A DNA stretch of 45,384 nt from Pseudomonadota bacterium (lineage in GTDB: Bacteria > Myxococcota_A > UBA9042 > GCA-2863065): positions 1 to 45,384 of the forward strand of contig SXOX01000228.1 in assembly GCA_005776585.1 (NCBI GenBank), read 5' to 3'. The position numbers and the translations under genes are program-made. This document shows, in pieces, positions 34,816 to 44,107 of this stretch. Every line of letters starts with the position of its first letter. The first letter of the stretch is position 1. Below the pieces are notes generated by a model, which did no database searches, was not told where the DNA came from, and saw only the letters and a list, made by a program, of their open reading frames with translations.

Positions 34816-36516
34816 ATGAACCGGCTCGCACGAGCCTCCTGGCCGATCCTTACCTGTTGGATTGCGGGTGTTTCGGCCTGTGCCGGAGACGAGCGTGCCG
34901 TGGTGCGCCCGCCGCCCATGGGTCCGCTCCCCGAACCCGCGGCGGCGGAGCCACCATCTCCCGAGCCGCTCCCGCCGGCTCTCGCCCATCCGGCCTTCCC
35001 CCAGCTCTCCGACGATGACGTCCGTGAAGCGCTCGGCCATGGCGGCTATCCGCTGAGCGGGCTCGATGCGCTGGTCCAGGCCGTCGAGCCGGAGCCGATT
35101 CGCGAGGCCGTCCAATCGGTCTACGAGCGCCGCGGCGGCGCCTTCGTCTGGTCCGACGGTCCGGAGCTGCTCCCGGCCGCGCGCCGGATCCTACGCCTGC
35201 TCGGAGAGGCGGAGGACCACGGCGTCCGGGCCGACGCGCTGCGCTCGCGTGAGCTCGTGGCCATGGGGGGCGCGCTCGACGAGAACCAGACGGCGGTGGA
35301 GGCCGTCCTGAGCGACCCCGACGCCGTGCGCCCGCTGCTGACCGAGCGCGGCAAGCTTTTTGCGCGCCTCGACGCGCAGCTGACCTCCGCGGCTCTGGGG
35401 CTGGCGCGTCAGCTCGGCGCGACGTCGCTGTCGGGAAAGGCGCTCGGCAACGCTCTGCCCGAGGAGCGCGAGCTCGATGCCTGGGCCGCGGCGCTCGTGC
35501 CCTGGCACCCGCAGTACCAGCGGCTCGTGACCGCGATGGCCCGCTATCGGCGCTACGCTCGCGGACGCTCCTTCAACCCGATCCCGTGGCCGAAGCCGCT
35601 CGCGAACCTGGGGAAGACCGGCGCCGACGACGCGGTGCTGGCGCTTCGCGAGCGCCTGTGGGCCGAGGAGTTCCTCGACAAGCGTGAGGCCGTACGCAAC
35701 GCGGGCCTCGACGCTGCCGTCAAGCGGGGCGTCGTGCGTTTTCAGAAGAGCCGCGGTCTCGACGCCACGGGGCGTGTCGACGCCGAGACCGCGCGCTTGC
35801 TGGACCTCTCGCCCTCGGAGCTCGTCGGGCAGATCGGCCGCGCGCTGCGGGAGTGGCGCGCGAGCCCCACGCGCTGGCAGCGCACTTTCCTGGAGGTCAA
35901 TTTGCCGGAGTACGCCGTAGAGCTCTACGTCGCCGGTCGCCGCGTTGCGCGCCACCGCGCCGTCATCGGGTACGCCTACGGCTCGGGCGGCGGGCTGACC
36001 AAGCGCTTTCATTCCCAGGTCGTGGACGTGACGCTCAACCCAGGATGGACGCCGTCAGACGACATCCTGCTCAATGAGCTGCTCCCGGGCGAAGAGGTCG
36101 AGCCCGGTCAGCTCGCGCGCAAGGGCTTCACGTGGTTTACACGCCCCGATGGACGTCGTGGGGTCTACCAGCTGCCGGGCGACAAGAACGCGCTCGGGCG
36201 CGCCGCGATCCGGTTTGCCGACTCGAAGCTCATCTACCTTCACGGCGTTCCGGCGCTTCAACAGGACCAGTTCGAGGCGGCGATGCGCGCCAAGAGCCAT
36301 GGCTGCGTCCGCGTCGAGGGCGTCGAGGCCCTGGCATGGCGCATCCTGGAGCACGATGGGACTCTCGCCCGCGCCGAGTTCGACGAAGCCCTCACGAGCA
36401 AGCGCTCACGGACCGTCGCGCTGACGCAGGCCCTGCCGATTCACTTCGAGTACGTCGCGGTGGTCGTCGATGACGATGGCGTCGTGCGGTTTCTGCCCAA
36501 CGTGTATCGGCAGTAG
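34816..36516 (+). CDS. L,D-transpeptidase, YcbB-like lipoprotein
   Basis: A 566-residue murein enzyme. MNRLARASWP begins a signal ending in a lipobox-like VSAC (Cys22), so it is probably anchored in the envelope. A proline-rich linker and a YcbB-type N-terminal helical region follow, then a peptidoglycan-binding-1-like helix bundle (KRGVVRFQKSRGLDATGRVD). The YkuD catalytic domain contains the conserved His in YLHGVP and the catalytic Cys497 in SHGCVRVEG. These enzymes form 3-3 peptidoglycan crosslinks or attach proteins to peptidoglycan, and resist most penicillins. All active-site residues are present. Start ATG 34816 follows from the signal peptide. Confidence 0.92.
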   Translation: MNRLARASWPILTCWIAGVSACAGDERAVVRPPPMGPLPEPAAAEPPSPEPLPPALAHPAFPQLSDDDVREALGHGGYPLSGLDALVQAVEPEPIREAVQSVYERRGGAFVWSDGPELLPAARRILRLLGEAEDHGVRADALRSRELVAMGGALDENQTAVEAVLSDPDAVRPLLTERGKLFARLDAQLTSAALGLARQLGATSLSGKALGNALPEERELDAWAAALVPWHPQYQRLVTAMARYRRYARGRSFNPIPWPKPLANLGKTGADDAVLALRERLWAEEFLDKREAVRNAGLDAAVKRGVVRFQKSRGLDATGRVDAETARLLDLSPSELVGQIGRALREWRASPTRWQRTFLEVNLPEYAVELYVAGRRVARHRAVIGYAYGSGGGLTKRFHSQVVDVTLNPGWTPSDDILLNELLPGEEVEPGQLARKGFTWFTRPDGRRGVYQLPGDKNALGRAAIRFADSKLIYLHGVPALQQDQFEAAMRAKSHGCVRVEGVEALAWRILEHDGTLARAEFDEALTSKRSRTVALTQALPIHFEYVAVVVDDDGVVRFLPNVYRQ

Positions 36517-36535
36517 GCGCCACTACGGGCGCCGC

Positions 36536-37303
36536 TCAGCCTTGTGCGTTCGGGATGGTCGCTGCGGCCAGGTAGGACTGCATGCGCTCGATGAACGGCA
36601 CGGCGAACTGAACCGCGTCGAGCAACCAGGGCGCTGTCGCCGGATCCGCCGCGGGCTGCATCGTGACGGCCACGAACAGGCCCGAGTAGGTCAGATCCTC
36701 CAGCCGGTGGCGCGCGTGGCTCGAGGCGTCGAGCAAGTCTTCTTCGAGCCCGGACTCCTGCAGCTCACGAAAGGCGCGCGGGCGATTGGAGGCGGCTTTG
36801 AAGATGCGTTCGTTCTCGTCGTTGAGGCCCATGTGCTTGAGCCGGTACTCCATGGTCGTATCGAGCGGCGTGTTGTCGACCAGAGGCGGCAGTCCGATGG
36901 GCGACTGACGGCGCCGGACGACGAAGGCGAACTCCGTCTGCTCGCCGACGAGGCCGCGCACGGTGATGTGCGGGACCTCGCCGTAGTAGCCGAGGTCGAC
37001 GCGAATGCGACCGCGATGCAACTCGACCTCCAGGCCGTGTTCGACGCGTGCGTACGGCAGGCCCAGGTGTTCGAGCTCATGGGTGCCAATGCGCAGTGCG
37101 TTCTGGACGCGTCCGTCCGTCGACTTGGCGACCGCCGGCGCGTATGGGACCTCGGTCGGCACCAAGGCGGCGCGGCGGCGCGACCCGAGCGCGACGCCCG
37201 CGGCCAGGAGCCCGATGACGAGGACCGCACCCGCGCGCGGCGACGCCGAGAGCGCGACGACGACCACGAGCAAACAGAAGGCAACGAGCAGGACGCGCTT
37301 CAC
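36536..37303 (-). CDS. membrane protein of unknown function
   Basis: A 255-residue protein. GTG 37303 starts two adjacent hydrophobic segments (about 3-20 and 25-40), followed by a soluble domain of about 200 residues with TEVPYAP, GLVGEQTEFAFVVRRR and RLEDLTYSGLFVAV. I do not recognise the family. The arrangement suggests a membrane-anchored soluble domain. It is 31 bases downstream of the carboxypeptidase-regulatory-like lipoprotein on the same strand, so the two may be co-transcribed. No conserved catalytic motif is evident. Confidence 0.7.
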   Translation of the reverse strand: MKRVLLVAFCLLVVVVALSASPRAGAVLVIGLLAAGVALGSRRRAALVPTEVPYAPAVAKSTDGRVQNALRIGTHELEHLGLPYARVEHGLEVELHRGRIRVDLGYYGEVPHITVRGLVGEQTEFAFVVRRRQSPIGLPPLVDNTPLDTTMEYRLKHMGLNDENERIFKAASNRPRAFRELQESGLEEDLLDASSHARHRLEDLTYSGLFVAVTMQPAADPATAPWLLDAVQFAVPFIERMQSYLAAATIPNAQG

Positions 37304-37334
37304 TCGGCAAGTGTAGGGCGCCAGCCCACGACTG

Positions 37335-38909
37335 TCACTGGTCGTTATTTCCAGGAAGGAGGACGCGATAGCGGCCATCTTTGTCCGACAGGCCGTGGCC
37401 GAGCAGCCGCCCGGTGTCGGGCGCGTAGAGATCGACGCCCGCGCCTGGAACGGGCGCGCCGGTCGAGGAGAGCACCCTGCCGTTGACGGGCAACGGCGAC
37501 GCCAGCGCGCAGGTGAGCGTCGTCTTGCCCGCGGAGGCGTCCAGCGCCACCGCGTCGTTGCGCCAGAGTGGAAGCCCCGAGCCGTCGGGAGGCGTGACCA
37601 CGACCGAGATCGTGCCCGGATCGACGTGCGCCGTGAACTGACCCTTGGCGTCGGTCTCCGCGGTGTACTCCCGCCGCGAGCGTGTGCTCGTGGCCGGGTC
37701 GACCAGCTCCAGCGTGGCCGCCACGCGCGCTTGCAGTACGGGCGCACCCGTGGGGCCGAGCACGACGCCGGACAGGGTCATCTTGTCTCCCAGCACGATC
37801 TTCTTCGTCGGCTCGGCCGTGACGTCCCAGGTCGTGACGGCGACCGCGGCGGTGAGCGAGGGGTGCGGTGAGGCCACGACGCGGTAGTGTCCCGCGATGA
37901 GGCGCACGGTGCAGAGGCCTGAGTCGTCCGTATTGGCCGTCATACGCGCGACCGGGTTCTTGAAGGCCGCGAGCACGGCCGGATCGCTCTCGAAGCTCGA
38001 CGAGACGGCGATGGGCACTCCCGCGACGGGGACGCCGGTTGCCGTGAAGACCTGGAGCGTCACCTGGGTCTCGGCGATGGAGGCCGGGATCACGATGTCG
38101 GGCGTCAGCTCCGGCGCCACGGCGGCGATCTTGGCCGTGGGCGTTCGGCCGCGCGCGTGTCGCCCGTCGAGCGCCGTGAAGACGGGCACGACCGGGCCAT
38201 CGCTCGTGGGTCCGACGACCACGTCATAGCTCGCGGTCGCCGACGGGCACCGCAGCGCGTAGGTGCCGTGGCTGTCGGTGACCGCCGAGGTGCACTCGCC
38301 CGCGTCGCCCGCGCCGCGGCCGCCCACGAGGACGCCGGCGACCGGGACCAGGGACTTCGTCTTGCCGGCCACGACCTCGCGCAGGACGCGTCCCTCGATG
38401 GTGGGGTACGACTCCGGCGCGGGCAGGCTGATCACGATGCCGCTCTGGGACGTCGTCTCGGTAAGCTCCATGTTGTGGAGCGGGCGATCGAGCAAGCCGA
38501 GGTCAATCGTGAGGACGTAGGTCACACCGCTCAGCAGCTCGAGGGAGAACCCGTCCTTGCTCTTCGCGGTCGCCTGCGAGCGAATCGCGAGCCCCGTCAC
38601 CGCGGGCTCCTTCGCGATGGCGAGCAGCGTCGCGTCGACCAGGGTGCCGTCGACCTGGACCTGACCCGCGAGCGTGACGACCGCCGGAAGGGTAAGATCG
38701 TGCTCTTCGCCGGGCCGCACCGAGAACGAGCCGACCGACGCGGTGGGCCCGACGGACGCAGGCGGCGTGACGGCCGCGGCGACCGTCGGTGGCGCCCCGA
38801 GGCACGGACCGACACACGGAGCTCCAGCAGCTGACACGGTCTCCAGCGCGGTGGCCCCGCAACCGAGCACGGCACAGGCGAGTACGAGTGTGGCGAGGCG
38901 CGCAGTCAT
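37335..38909 (-). CDS. lipoprotein with carboxypeptidase-regulatory-like repeats
   Basis: A 524-residue predicted lipoprotein. ATG 38909 starts a signal ending in VLGC (Cys17), then a C-x-G-P-C element and a proline/valine-rich linker. Three or four beta-sandwich segments of the carboxypeptidase regulatory-like type follow. The clearest are VNGRVLSSTGAPVPGAGVDL near the C-terminus, with DKDGRYRVLLPG, and LSGVVLGPTGAPVLQARVAA. Such domains are structural and sit in the periplasm or on the surface. Transcription may start from the sigma-54-type promoter 52-66 bases upstream. Followed by a membrane protein gene after 31 bases. No enzymatic site. Confidence 0.82.
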   Translation of the reverse strand: MTARLATLVLACAVLGCGATALETVSAAGAPCVGPCLGAPPTVAAAVTPPASVGPTASVGSFSVRPGEEHDLTLPAVVTLAGQVQVDGTLVDATLLAIAKEPAVTGLAIRSQATAKSKDGFSLELLSGVTYVLTIDLGLLDRPLHNMELTETTSQSGIVISLPAPESYPTIEGRVLREVVAGKTKSLVPVAGVLVGGRGAGDAGECTSAVTDSHGTYALRCPSATASYDVVVGPTSDGPVVPVFTALDGRHARGRTPTAKIAAVAPELTPDIVIPASIAETQVTLQVFTATGVPVAGVPIAVSSSFESDPAVLAAFKNPVARMTANTDDSGLCTVRLIAGHYRVVASPHPSLTAAVAVTTWDVTAEPTKKIVLGDKMTLSGVVLGPTGAPVLQARVAATLELVDPATSTRSRREYTAETDAKGQFTAHVDPGTISVVVTPPDGSGLPLWRNDAVALDASAGKTTLTCALASPLPVNGRVLSSTGAPVPGAGVDLYAPDTGRLLGHGLSDKDGRYRVLLPGNNDQ

Positions 38910-38960
38910 CGGGTCAGTTGCCACTGGGGCAGGAGTTGGTTGCCCACGAGCGAGGGAGCA

Positions 38961-38975
38961 GCAGAAAGCGTGCCA
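38961..38975 (-). promoter_or_regulatory. candidate sigma-54 (-24/-12) promoter
   Basis: On the minus strand TGGCACG, four bases (CTTT), then CTGC gives GG-N10-GC spacing exactly, with one mismatch to the TGGCACG-N4-TTGC consensus. The predicted start, about 12 bases beyond the -12 element, gives a leader of about 40 bases before the lipoprotein ATG at 38909. A sigma-54 activator is encoded in this window, but nothing links it directly to this site. Confidence 0.45.
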
Positions 38976-39073
38976 GCGCGGCCTTCGCGCGCAACCAGCG
39001 GAAATCACTCAGGAGTGCCCGTGAGCGGGCCGGCCAACCGGTGCGGGGTCTGACACTCATGTCATCGCCCCTG

Positions 39074-39610
39074 TCATTTCGTGCTGCAGTCCGGAAAGCC
39101 GGAGACGATCAGGGTCCAGCGCTGCGTCAGATAGGGCTCTCCGGCCTTCGTGAAGCGTTGGTCTCCCGATTGCTCGACGGCGATCTCTCCCTCGGTCACG
39201 AGCACCTCCACGACAGAGGTGGCCTCCGTGCCGCTGGTCGGATCTTTTCCTTGAATGCCGTCTGAGCATCCCGTCAGGCGGAACTCCGTCTCGGTCGAGA
39301 CGGCGAACTTGCTCGGCGAGTCGTCGAAGTTGACGTACCAGTAGTAGCGCTTCGTCCGCCCGGAGCCGCCGGTGACCGCGTTCTGGATGGACAGGTTGAC
39401 CAGCTCGGTCGCCTTGCGCTTCAGCGGCACCTTCTGCTCGATGGGGATGATTCGGTCGGGATCCAGCGCCAGCGGGAGCGGACCGGCATCCGGCTTGTCG
39501 CGCGGAGGCGGCGCGAGGAGGCAGCCCGGCGCGACCGCGACCGACGCGACCGCCACCATCCAGCCCAGCACCATCGACCGCGAACCCCGCTGCGACATCC
39601 GTGTCAGCAT
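39074..39610 (-). CDS. small lipoprotein of unknown function
   Basis: A 178-residue exported protein. ATG 39610 starts MLTRMSQRGSRSMVLGW; a second ATG at 39598 is also possible. Hydrophobic h-region, then an atypical lipobox (VAVAPGC), then LLAPPPRDKPDAGPLPL. The mature part contains KVPLKRKATELVNLSIQN, a YYWYVNFDD strand and a C-terminal FPDCSTK. I do not recognise it. It follows the S9 peptidase gene by 55 bases on the same strand, so co-transcription is likely, while 164 bases separate it from the next gene. Confidence 0.75.
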   Translation of the reverse strand: MLTRMSQRGSRSMVLGWMVAVASVAVAPGCLLAPPPRDKPDAGPLPLALDPDRIIPIEQKVPLKRKATELVNLSIQNAVTGGSGRTKRYYWYVNFDDSPSKFAVSTETEFRLTGCSDGIQGKDPTSGTEATSVVEVLVTEGEIAVEQSGDQRFTKAGEPYLTQRWTLIVSGFPDCSTK

Positions 39611-39665
39611 AGCTGCGTACCGTCGCACGGCAAATCGCGGGCGGGTCGTCCATGCGAAATGAGGC

Positions 39666-41642
39666 CTACGTGCCCGGCCGCAGCGTTCGGCCAAGGAACG
39701 TCAGGATGCGCTGGAGGGTGTCGTCCTGGTGCGCCCGTTCGCGGGTGCCGTGGCCTTCACGAGGATAAAGCACGAGCTCCACGGGCAGGTTTCGCGCCTT
39801 GAACGCGAGGTAGAGCTCCCAGGCCTGGCTCGGCGGGACACGCGCGTCCTGCTCGCCGTGCAAGATGAGCAGCGGCGTCTTGGCCGTGGCCAGGTTGCCC
39901 AGCGCCGAGGCCTTCCAGCAGGTATCCGCGTGGTCCCAACAGTAGAGGTCCCAGTGGACCAAGCTGTTCTCGTGCGGGATGTCGCTGGTCCCAAGGAAGC
40001 TCGTCCAGTTCGAGATGCCCGCGTAGTTGATGGCCGCGGCAAAGCGGGCCGAGGCCTTGGTGGCTGCGAGCGCGGACATGTAGCCGCCGTACGAGCCGCC
40101 CATCATCGCGACGCGCTTCGGGTCGATGAGGCCTTTGGCGTCGAGCGCGTCGATGGCCGCGACGTGGTCGTCGAGCTCCTTGCCGCCCAGGTCCTTGTGG
40201 TTGGCCATCGCGAACTTGGGCCCGCGACCCGCGCTGCCGCGGAAGTTGGGCGCTACGACGAAGTAGCCCTTGGCGGCGAGCACCTGCCCCGGGTACAGCC
40301 AGCCGGTGAGCCAGCCGTCGAGCCACTGCGACTCGGGTCCGCCGTGCGCGAAGATGACCAGCGGGTAGCGGCGGCCTGGCTGCTCGTCGACGGGGTGGAT
40401 GAGCACGCCCTCGATCTCGAGACCGTCGGCGGCCTTCCAGCGGATGGTCTCTTGTCGCCCGAGCTTGCGCTTTTGGAGCCACCGATTGGTCGTGCTCGCG
40501 CGCGTCGGCGCAGCGGCCGACACGTCGCCCAGAAACACCTCGCCGGGATGGGTCGCCGCGGACGCGACCATCGCGTAGCGCTTGCCGGCCTTGTCGACCA
40601 CGAGCTGCCCGCCGGCATGCGTCGCCGTGCCAACCGCCGTCACGCTCCCGTCGAGCCCGCGCCGTGACAGGGCCGTGCGCGTGCCCGTGACCGCGAGGGC
40701 CAGAAACTCGCCCGAGGGCAGCGCGCGGAGGTCCATGACCGTCTCCTCGCGCTGGGCGTTCAAGGCCCGCGCCGTGCCGCCGCCCGCCGGGAGGGTCCAG
40801 ATGACGCCTTGCGTCCCGTCCGAGAGCTGGGCCGCGCCGAGCCACGCGACGGTCTTGCCGTCGGCCGTCCACACGGGCTTGACCATCTTGCCCATCTTGG
40901 ACGCGAGCAGCGTGCCCTTGCCCCCCTTGGACGGAAAGCGCCACAGCGAGCGGTACATGTAGTTGTCATCGTTCTTCGGGCTGTCTGCGAGCATGACCAG
41001 GAGCTCCGAGCCATCGGGCGACCACGCCAGCTCGAAGGCCGTCTTGTCGGCCGGAGTCACGATGGTCTCCGCCTTGGTCGCCACCTCGCGCACGGTGACG
41101 AGCTGCTGGACATGTCGCGCGTCGACGACCTTCTCGTCGTAGCCGTCCTTCCGCCGCGCCTCCACCTTGGGGTCCTCCGCGGCAGGCGCGATCGTCGCGA
41201 GCCGCTTGCCGTCCGGTGACCACGCGTAGCCCAGAATGGCCCGCGGCGAGCTGGTCACGGCCTCCGCCTCGCCGCCGTCGAGCCGAAGCGTGTAGACCTG
41301 TGCGCCGGCGTCGGTCCCGCGCTTGGACAGAAACGACAGAGATTTGCCGTCGGGCGTGAAAATCAGGCCGTGGGCCTCGCTGGACTCAGCGGTCATGCGC
41401 CGGCCGTGCTTGTCACCGGGGCGCTTGACGTAGATCGGGCTCGTCGGGCCTCCCGGCGGCGTCTTCGCCTTGCGGGGCACGGACACCGTCCACGCCACGG
41501 TCTTCCCGTCGGGCGACAGCGCCACCTCGCGCACGGACCGAAGGCGGAGCACGTCCTCGATGCTCACGCCCTGGGATTCTGCGACCGCCGTCGAGGCCGC
41601 GCACAGCAACGCGCCGGTCAGAAGCCAACGAGACCACGTCAT
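39666..41642 (-). CDS. S9-family serine peptidase (acylaminoacyl-peptidase type)
   Basis: A 658-residue peptidase. The preferred ATG at 41642 has AGAGGAG 9 bases upstream and begins a signal peptide ending near STAVA. The N-terminal beta-propeller-like region (about 30-380) contains WSPDG-type repeats (LSPDGKTVAW, YAWSPDGKRL, LAWSPDGSEL), and the C-terminal alpha/beta hydrolase has Ser517 in GGSYGGY, Asp599 in HGEQDAR and His631 in EGHG. These enzymes cleave short peptides or N-acylated peptides. Exported, probably periplasmic. A GTG at 41648 is an alternative start. The next gene, a lipoprotein, lies 55 bases downstream. Confidence 0.94.
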   Translation of the reverse strand: MTWSRWLLTGALLCAASTAVAESQGVSIEDVLRLRSVREVALSPDGKTVAWTVSVPRKAKTPPGGPTSPIYVKRPGDKHGRRMTAESSEAHGLIFTPDGKSLSFLSKRGTDAGAQVYTLRLDGGEAEAVTSSPRAILGYAWSPDGKRLATIAPAAEDPKVEARRKDGYDEKVVDARHVQQLVTVREVATKAETIVTPADKTAFELAWSPDGSELLVMLADSPKNDDNYMYRSLWRFPSKGGKGTLLASKMGKMVKPVWTADGKTVAWLGAAQLSDGTQGVIWTLPAGGGTARALNAQREETVMDLRALPSGEFLALAVTGTRTALSRRGLDGSVTAVGTATHAGGQLVVDKAGKRYAMVASAATHPGEVFLGDVSAAAPTRASTTNRWLQKRKLGRQETIRWKAADGLEIEGVLIHPVDEQPGRRYPLVIFAHGGPESQWLDGWLTGWLYPGQVLAAKGYFVVAPNFRGSAGRGPKFAMANHKDLGGKELDDHVAAIDALDAKGLIDPKRVAMMGGSYGGYMSALAATKASARFAAAINYAGISNWTSFLGTSDIPHENSLVHWDLYCWDHADTCWKASALGNLATAKTPLLILHGEQDARVPPSQAWELYLAFKARNLPVELVLYPREGHGTRERAHQDDTLQRILTFLGRTLRPGT

Positions 41643-41708
41643 GGGCACTCTCCTCTGGTGTCGGGTGGGCTAGTGAGATGGGCTAGCGGGATGCACTGGC
41701 AGGGTGAA

Positions 41709-43925
41709 CTAGTCGACCGATTCGAGGTCGTCCTCGTCGAGGACCACCGAGCCGCCGTCCGTGTGACGAATGAGCGTGTCCTTGGCGCCAAAGACCTGAT
41801 TGCGCCCGGCGCGCTTGGCCTGATAGAGCGCGTCATCCGCCTTCTTGAGCAGATCCTCGGCGCCTTTGCCGTCCCGCCCGAACACCGCGAAGCCGATGCT
41901 CGCCGTGATCCGGAACGGCCCGGTCCGGCCGTGGTGCTCGAGCAGCTCGATGCGCTCGCGCAGGCGCTCGGCGACCTTGCGGGCGCCGTCGTCGCCCGTC
42001 GACTCGAGCACGAGCAGGAACTCCTCGCCGCCATAGCGACCCGCGGCGTCATTGACCCGCTTGATGCCGCCGATGACCTGCGCGACGGCCTTGAGCACGC
42101 GGTCCCCGATGGGGTGGCCCTGCGTGTCGTTGACCTGCGTGAAGTGGTCGACGTCGATCAAGAGCACGGCGGCCTCGCCGCCAGTCACCCTGCGAGCACG
42201 AGCCAGCGTCTGATCGAGATGCGCGAGCACCGCGCGCTTGTTGTCGAGGCCCGTCAGCGGGTCGCTGGTCGCGGCCGCCTCCAAGCTCCCCATCGCGAGC
42301 GACCGCTCGACCGCCGCGGCCGCCTGGAGCGTGAGCCCCACGAGTTGATCGGTCACCTTGTCGTCGATGGCCTCCTTGGCCACAAGGCAGACCGCACCGA
42401 CCAGGACGTCGCGGCAGAGCAGGGGCAGGACCACGACCGGGTCCCCCTCGAGCAGCGTCGGCCCGACGCCTTGGGCGACGAGCGTCCCGAGGGCGCTCTG
42501 CCAGCGTCGATTGATGGGCAACGCCGTCGGCGTCCGCAGCACCGCCGTGGTGGCCGAGGGCTTGCCGTCGAGGAAGCGGCCACGCGCGCCGTCGGCCCCT
42601 TCACCGAGCGCCTCGGCGACTCTGGCGCGGCCCGTGTCCGGCTCGATCACGACGAGGGCCACGAAGCGGGACGGGACCAGCATGCGAAACGACTCGGCCA
42701 CTTCGCGGGCAACGACGTCCGCCGACGACGCGGCCCCGATGCGCGCGGTGGCAGCCATGACGCGGTCCAGGGCCTCCGTGCGCTGATCGCTCTGCGCGAG
42801 GCCGCGCTCCATGGCCAGTACGCGGTAGAGCACGTGCGCCACGAGCTCGGCCAGGGCGACCTCGCCGTCGCCGAAGCCGTCGTCGGTCGTTCGATCGAAG
42901 AACAGCGCGCCCTGCATCGGGTCGCGCTCGGAGCCGACGGCCACCAGAAGCGCGTGCTTGATGCGCGCTGGCGTCTCGGTGAGATACGGGAGCGCGCGTC
43001 CATCCACCGGAATACGCACGTGGACCTGGTTGCCCTCGGCTACCGCGTGATGGAGCACGCCGAGCATACCCTGCTGGACGTTCTGCGGCTCGGTCGTGAG
43101 CCGGTCGGACTCCGGGGTCTGGGCGCGGGCCACGACCAGCGTCTTGGGCGCGGCGCGGGTCATCAGCACGATGGAGTGCGCCGGCACCGCCGTCTTGGCC
43201 AGCGTGAGCACGTCGTCGAGCAGCTTCTTGGCCCGATCCAGCCGCTGTGCCGTGGACTCCGCGGCCACGCCGACCGTCGGGTCGACCTGGAGGCGGTGCG
43301 CCTCTTCGGCCATCTTCTTGAGCTCGAGCGCGGCGTCGGCCTCGACCCGGCGACGCGTCGCGGTGACCTCGTGCCGCAGCAGGGCAAAGCCGCCGTACGC
43401 GAAACCACCCAGGAACGCGAGGTGGAGCACGAGCTCGTCCAGGCTGCCGAACCACGCGCCGCGTCCGAGGACGCGGGCGAGCTCGCAGGTGGCGGCGAAG
43501 CCGACGGCCAGGAGCAGGCCGCGCCGGTCGAGCGCGGCCGCAGACCAGGTCACGACGGCGAGCACCAGCGGGAACACGAGCGACGCGTCGACGCCCATGC
43601 CCGCGGCGACGACGTTGACGGCTGCCAGCGGCGGGATCACGAGGTCCGAGAGCCGGAGCCAGCTCGCGATGGCGCCCTGGGCAGTCGGCGGGAACGCGAT
43701 TCGGAGGATGGCCGCGAGCGCCAGGAGCCCGAGCAGGACGATGTGCGCGACACCGACGCCGCGCGTGAGCGTCGAGCCGAACAGCATGAGCAGCACGATG
43801 GCACCGATGGCGGTGCCCGGGACCAGCGTCGCGTAATGGCGCGCGTGGCGGTCCCACGCGCGGTGAAGCAGGATCGCGAGCCGTTGGGCCGTGAGACCGG
43901 GTCGGGTCGTACGTGCGTTTGCCAT
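41709..43925 (-). CDS. membrane GAF-GGDEF diguanylate cyclase
   Basis: A 738-residue sensor. ATG 43925 has GGGGA 6 bases upstream and begins MANARTTRPGLTAQRLA. An N-terminal membrane region of about six hydrophobic helices (about 28-190) is followed by two GAF-like regions (about 230-375 and 390-560) with VPSRFVALVVIEPDTGRARV in the second. The GGDEF domain has an intact active site GGEEF at residues 632-636 and an RxxD inhibitory site (RVND, 623-626) with the usual five-residue spacing. It should therefore make cyclic di-GMP from GTP and be subject to product inhibition. Located in the inner membrane. Signal unknown. Upstream of the peptidase by 66 bases on the same strand. Confidence 0.94.
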   Translation of the reverse strand: MANARTTRPGLTAQRLAILLHRAWDRHARHYATLVPGTAIGAIVLLMLFGSTLTRGVGVAHIVLLGLLALAAILRIAFPPTAQGAIASWLRLSDLVIPPLAAVNVVAAGMGVDASLVFPLVLAVVTWSAAALDRRGLLLAVGFAATCELARVLGRGAWFGSLDELVLHLAFLGGFAYGGFALLRHEVTATRRRVEADAALELKKMAEEAHRLQVDPTVGVAAESTAQRLDRAKKLLDDVLTLAKTAVPAHSIVLMTRAAPKTLVVARAQTPESDRLTTEPQNVQQGMLGVLHHAVAEGNQVHVRIPVDGRALPYLTETPARIKHALLVAVGSERDPMQGALFFDRTTDDGFGDGEVALAELVAHVLYRVLAMERGLAQSDQRTEALDRVMAATARIGAASSADVVAREVAESFRMLVPSRFVALVVIEPDTGRARVAEALGEGADGARGRFLDGKPSATTAVLRTPTALPINRRWQSALGTLVAQGVGPTLLEGDPVVVLPLLCRDVLVGAVCLVAKEAIDDKVTDQLVGLTLQAAAAVERSLAMGSLEAAATSDPLTGLDNKRAVLAHLDQTLARARRVTGGEAAVLLIDVDHFTQVNDTQGHPIGDRVLKAVAQVIGGIKRVNDAAGRYGGEEFLLVLESTGDDGARKVAERLRERIELLEHHGRTGPFRITASIGFAVFGRDGKGAEDLLKKADDALYQAKRAGRNQVFGAKDTLIRHTDGGSVVLDEDDLESVD

Positions 43926-44107
43926 GGTGTCCCCACTGAGTCCGTCGTGCGTCATTCCGCGGCTCGCCTCGCTCGAATCGTGCGCCGGCGATGCGTCTGC
44001 GGAGCTGAGGGCAGACCGTCGCACCGGCTCCGGGGGCTGTCAAAAAAACGACACGTTTCTCTCGTGCGCGTTGGGGTGCTCGCCCGGTCGTGCCACCATG
44101 GAGCCGC

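Noticed and set aside
44082..44095. TGGCACG-like sigma-54 element facing the diguanylate cyclase
   Set aside because: The -24 half is good on the minus strand, but the GC of the -12 half is at 9 rather than 10 bases, which is not tolerated by sigma-54.
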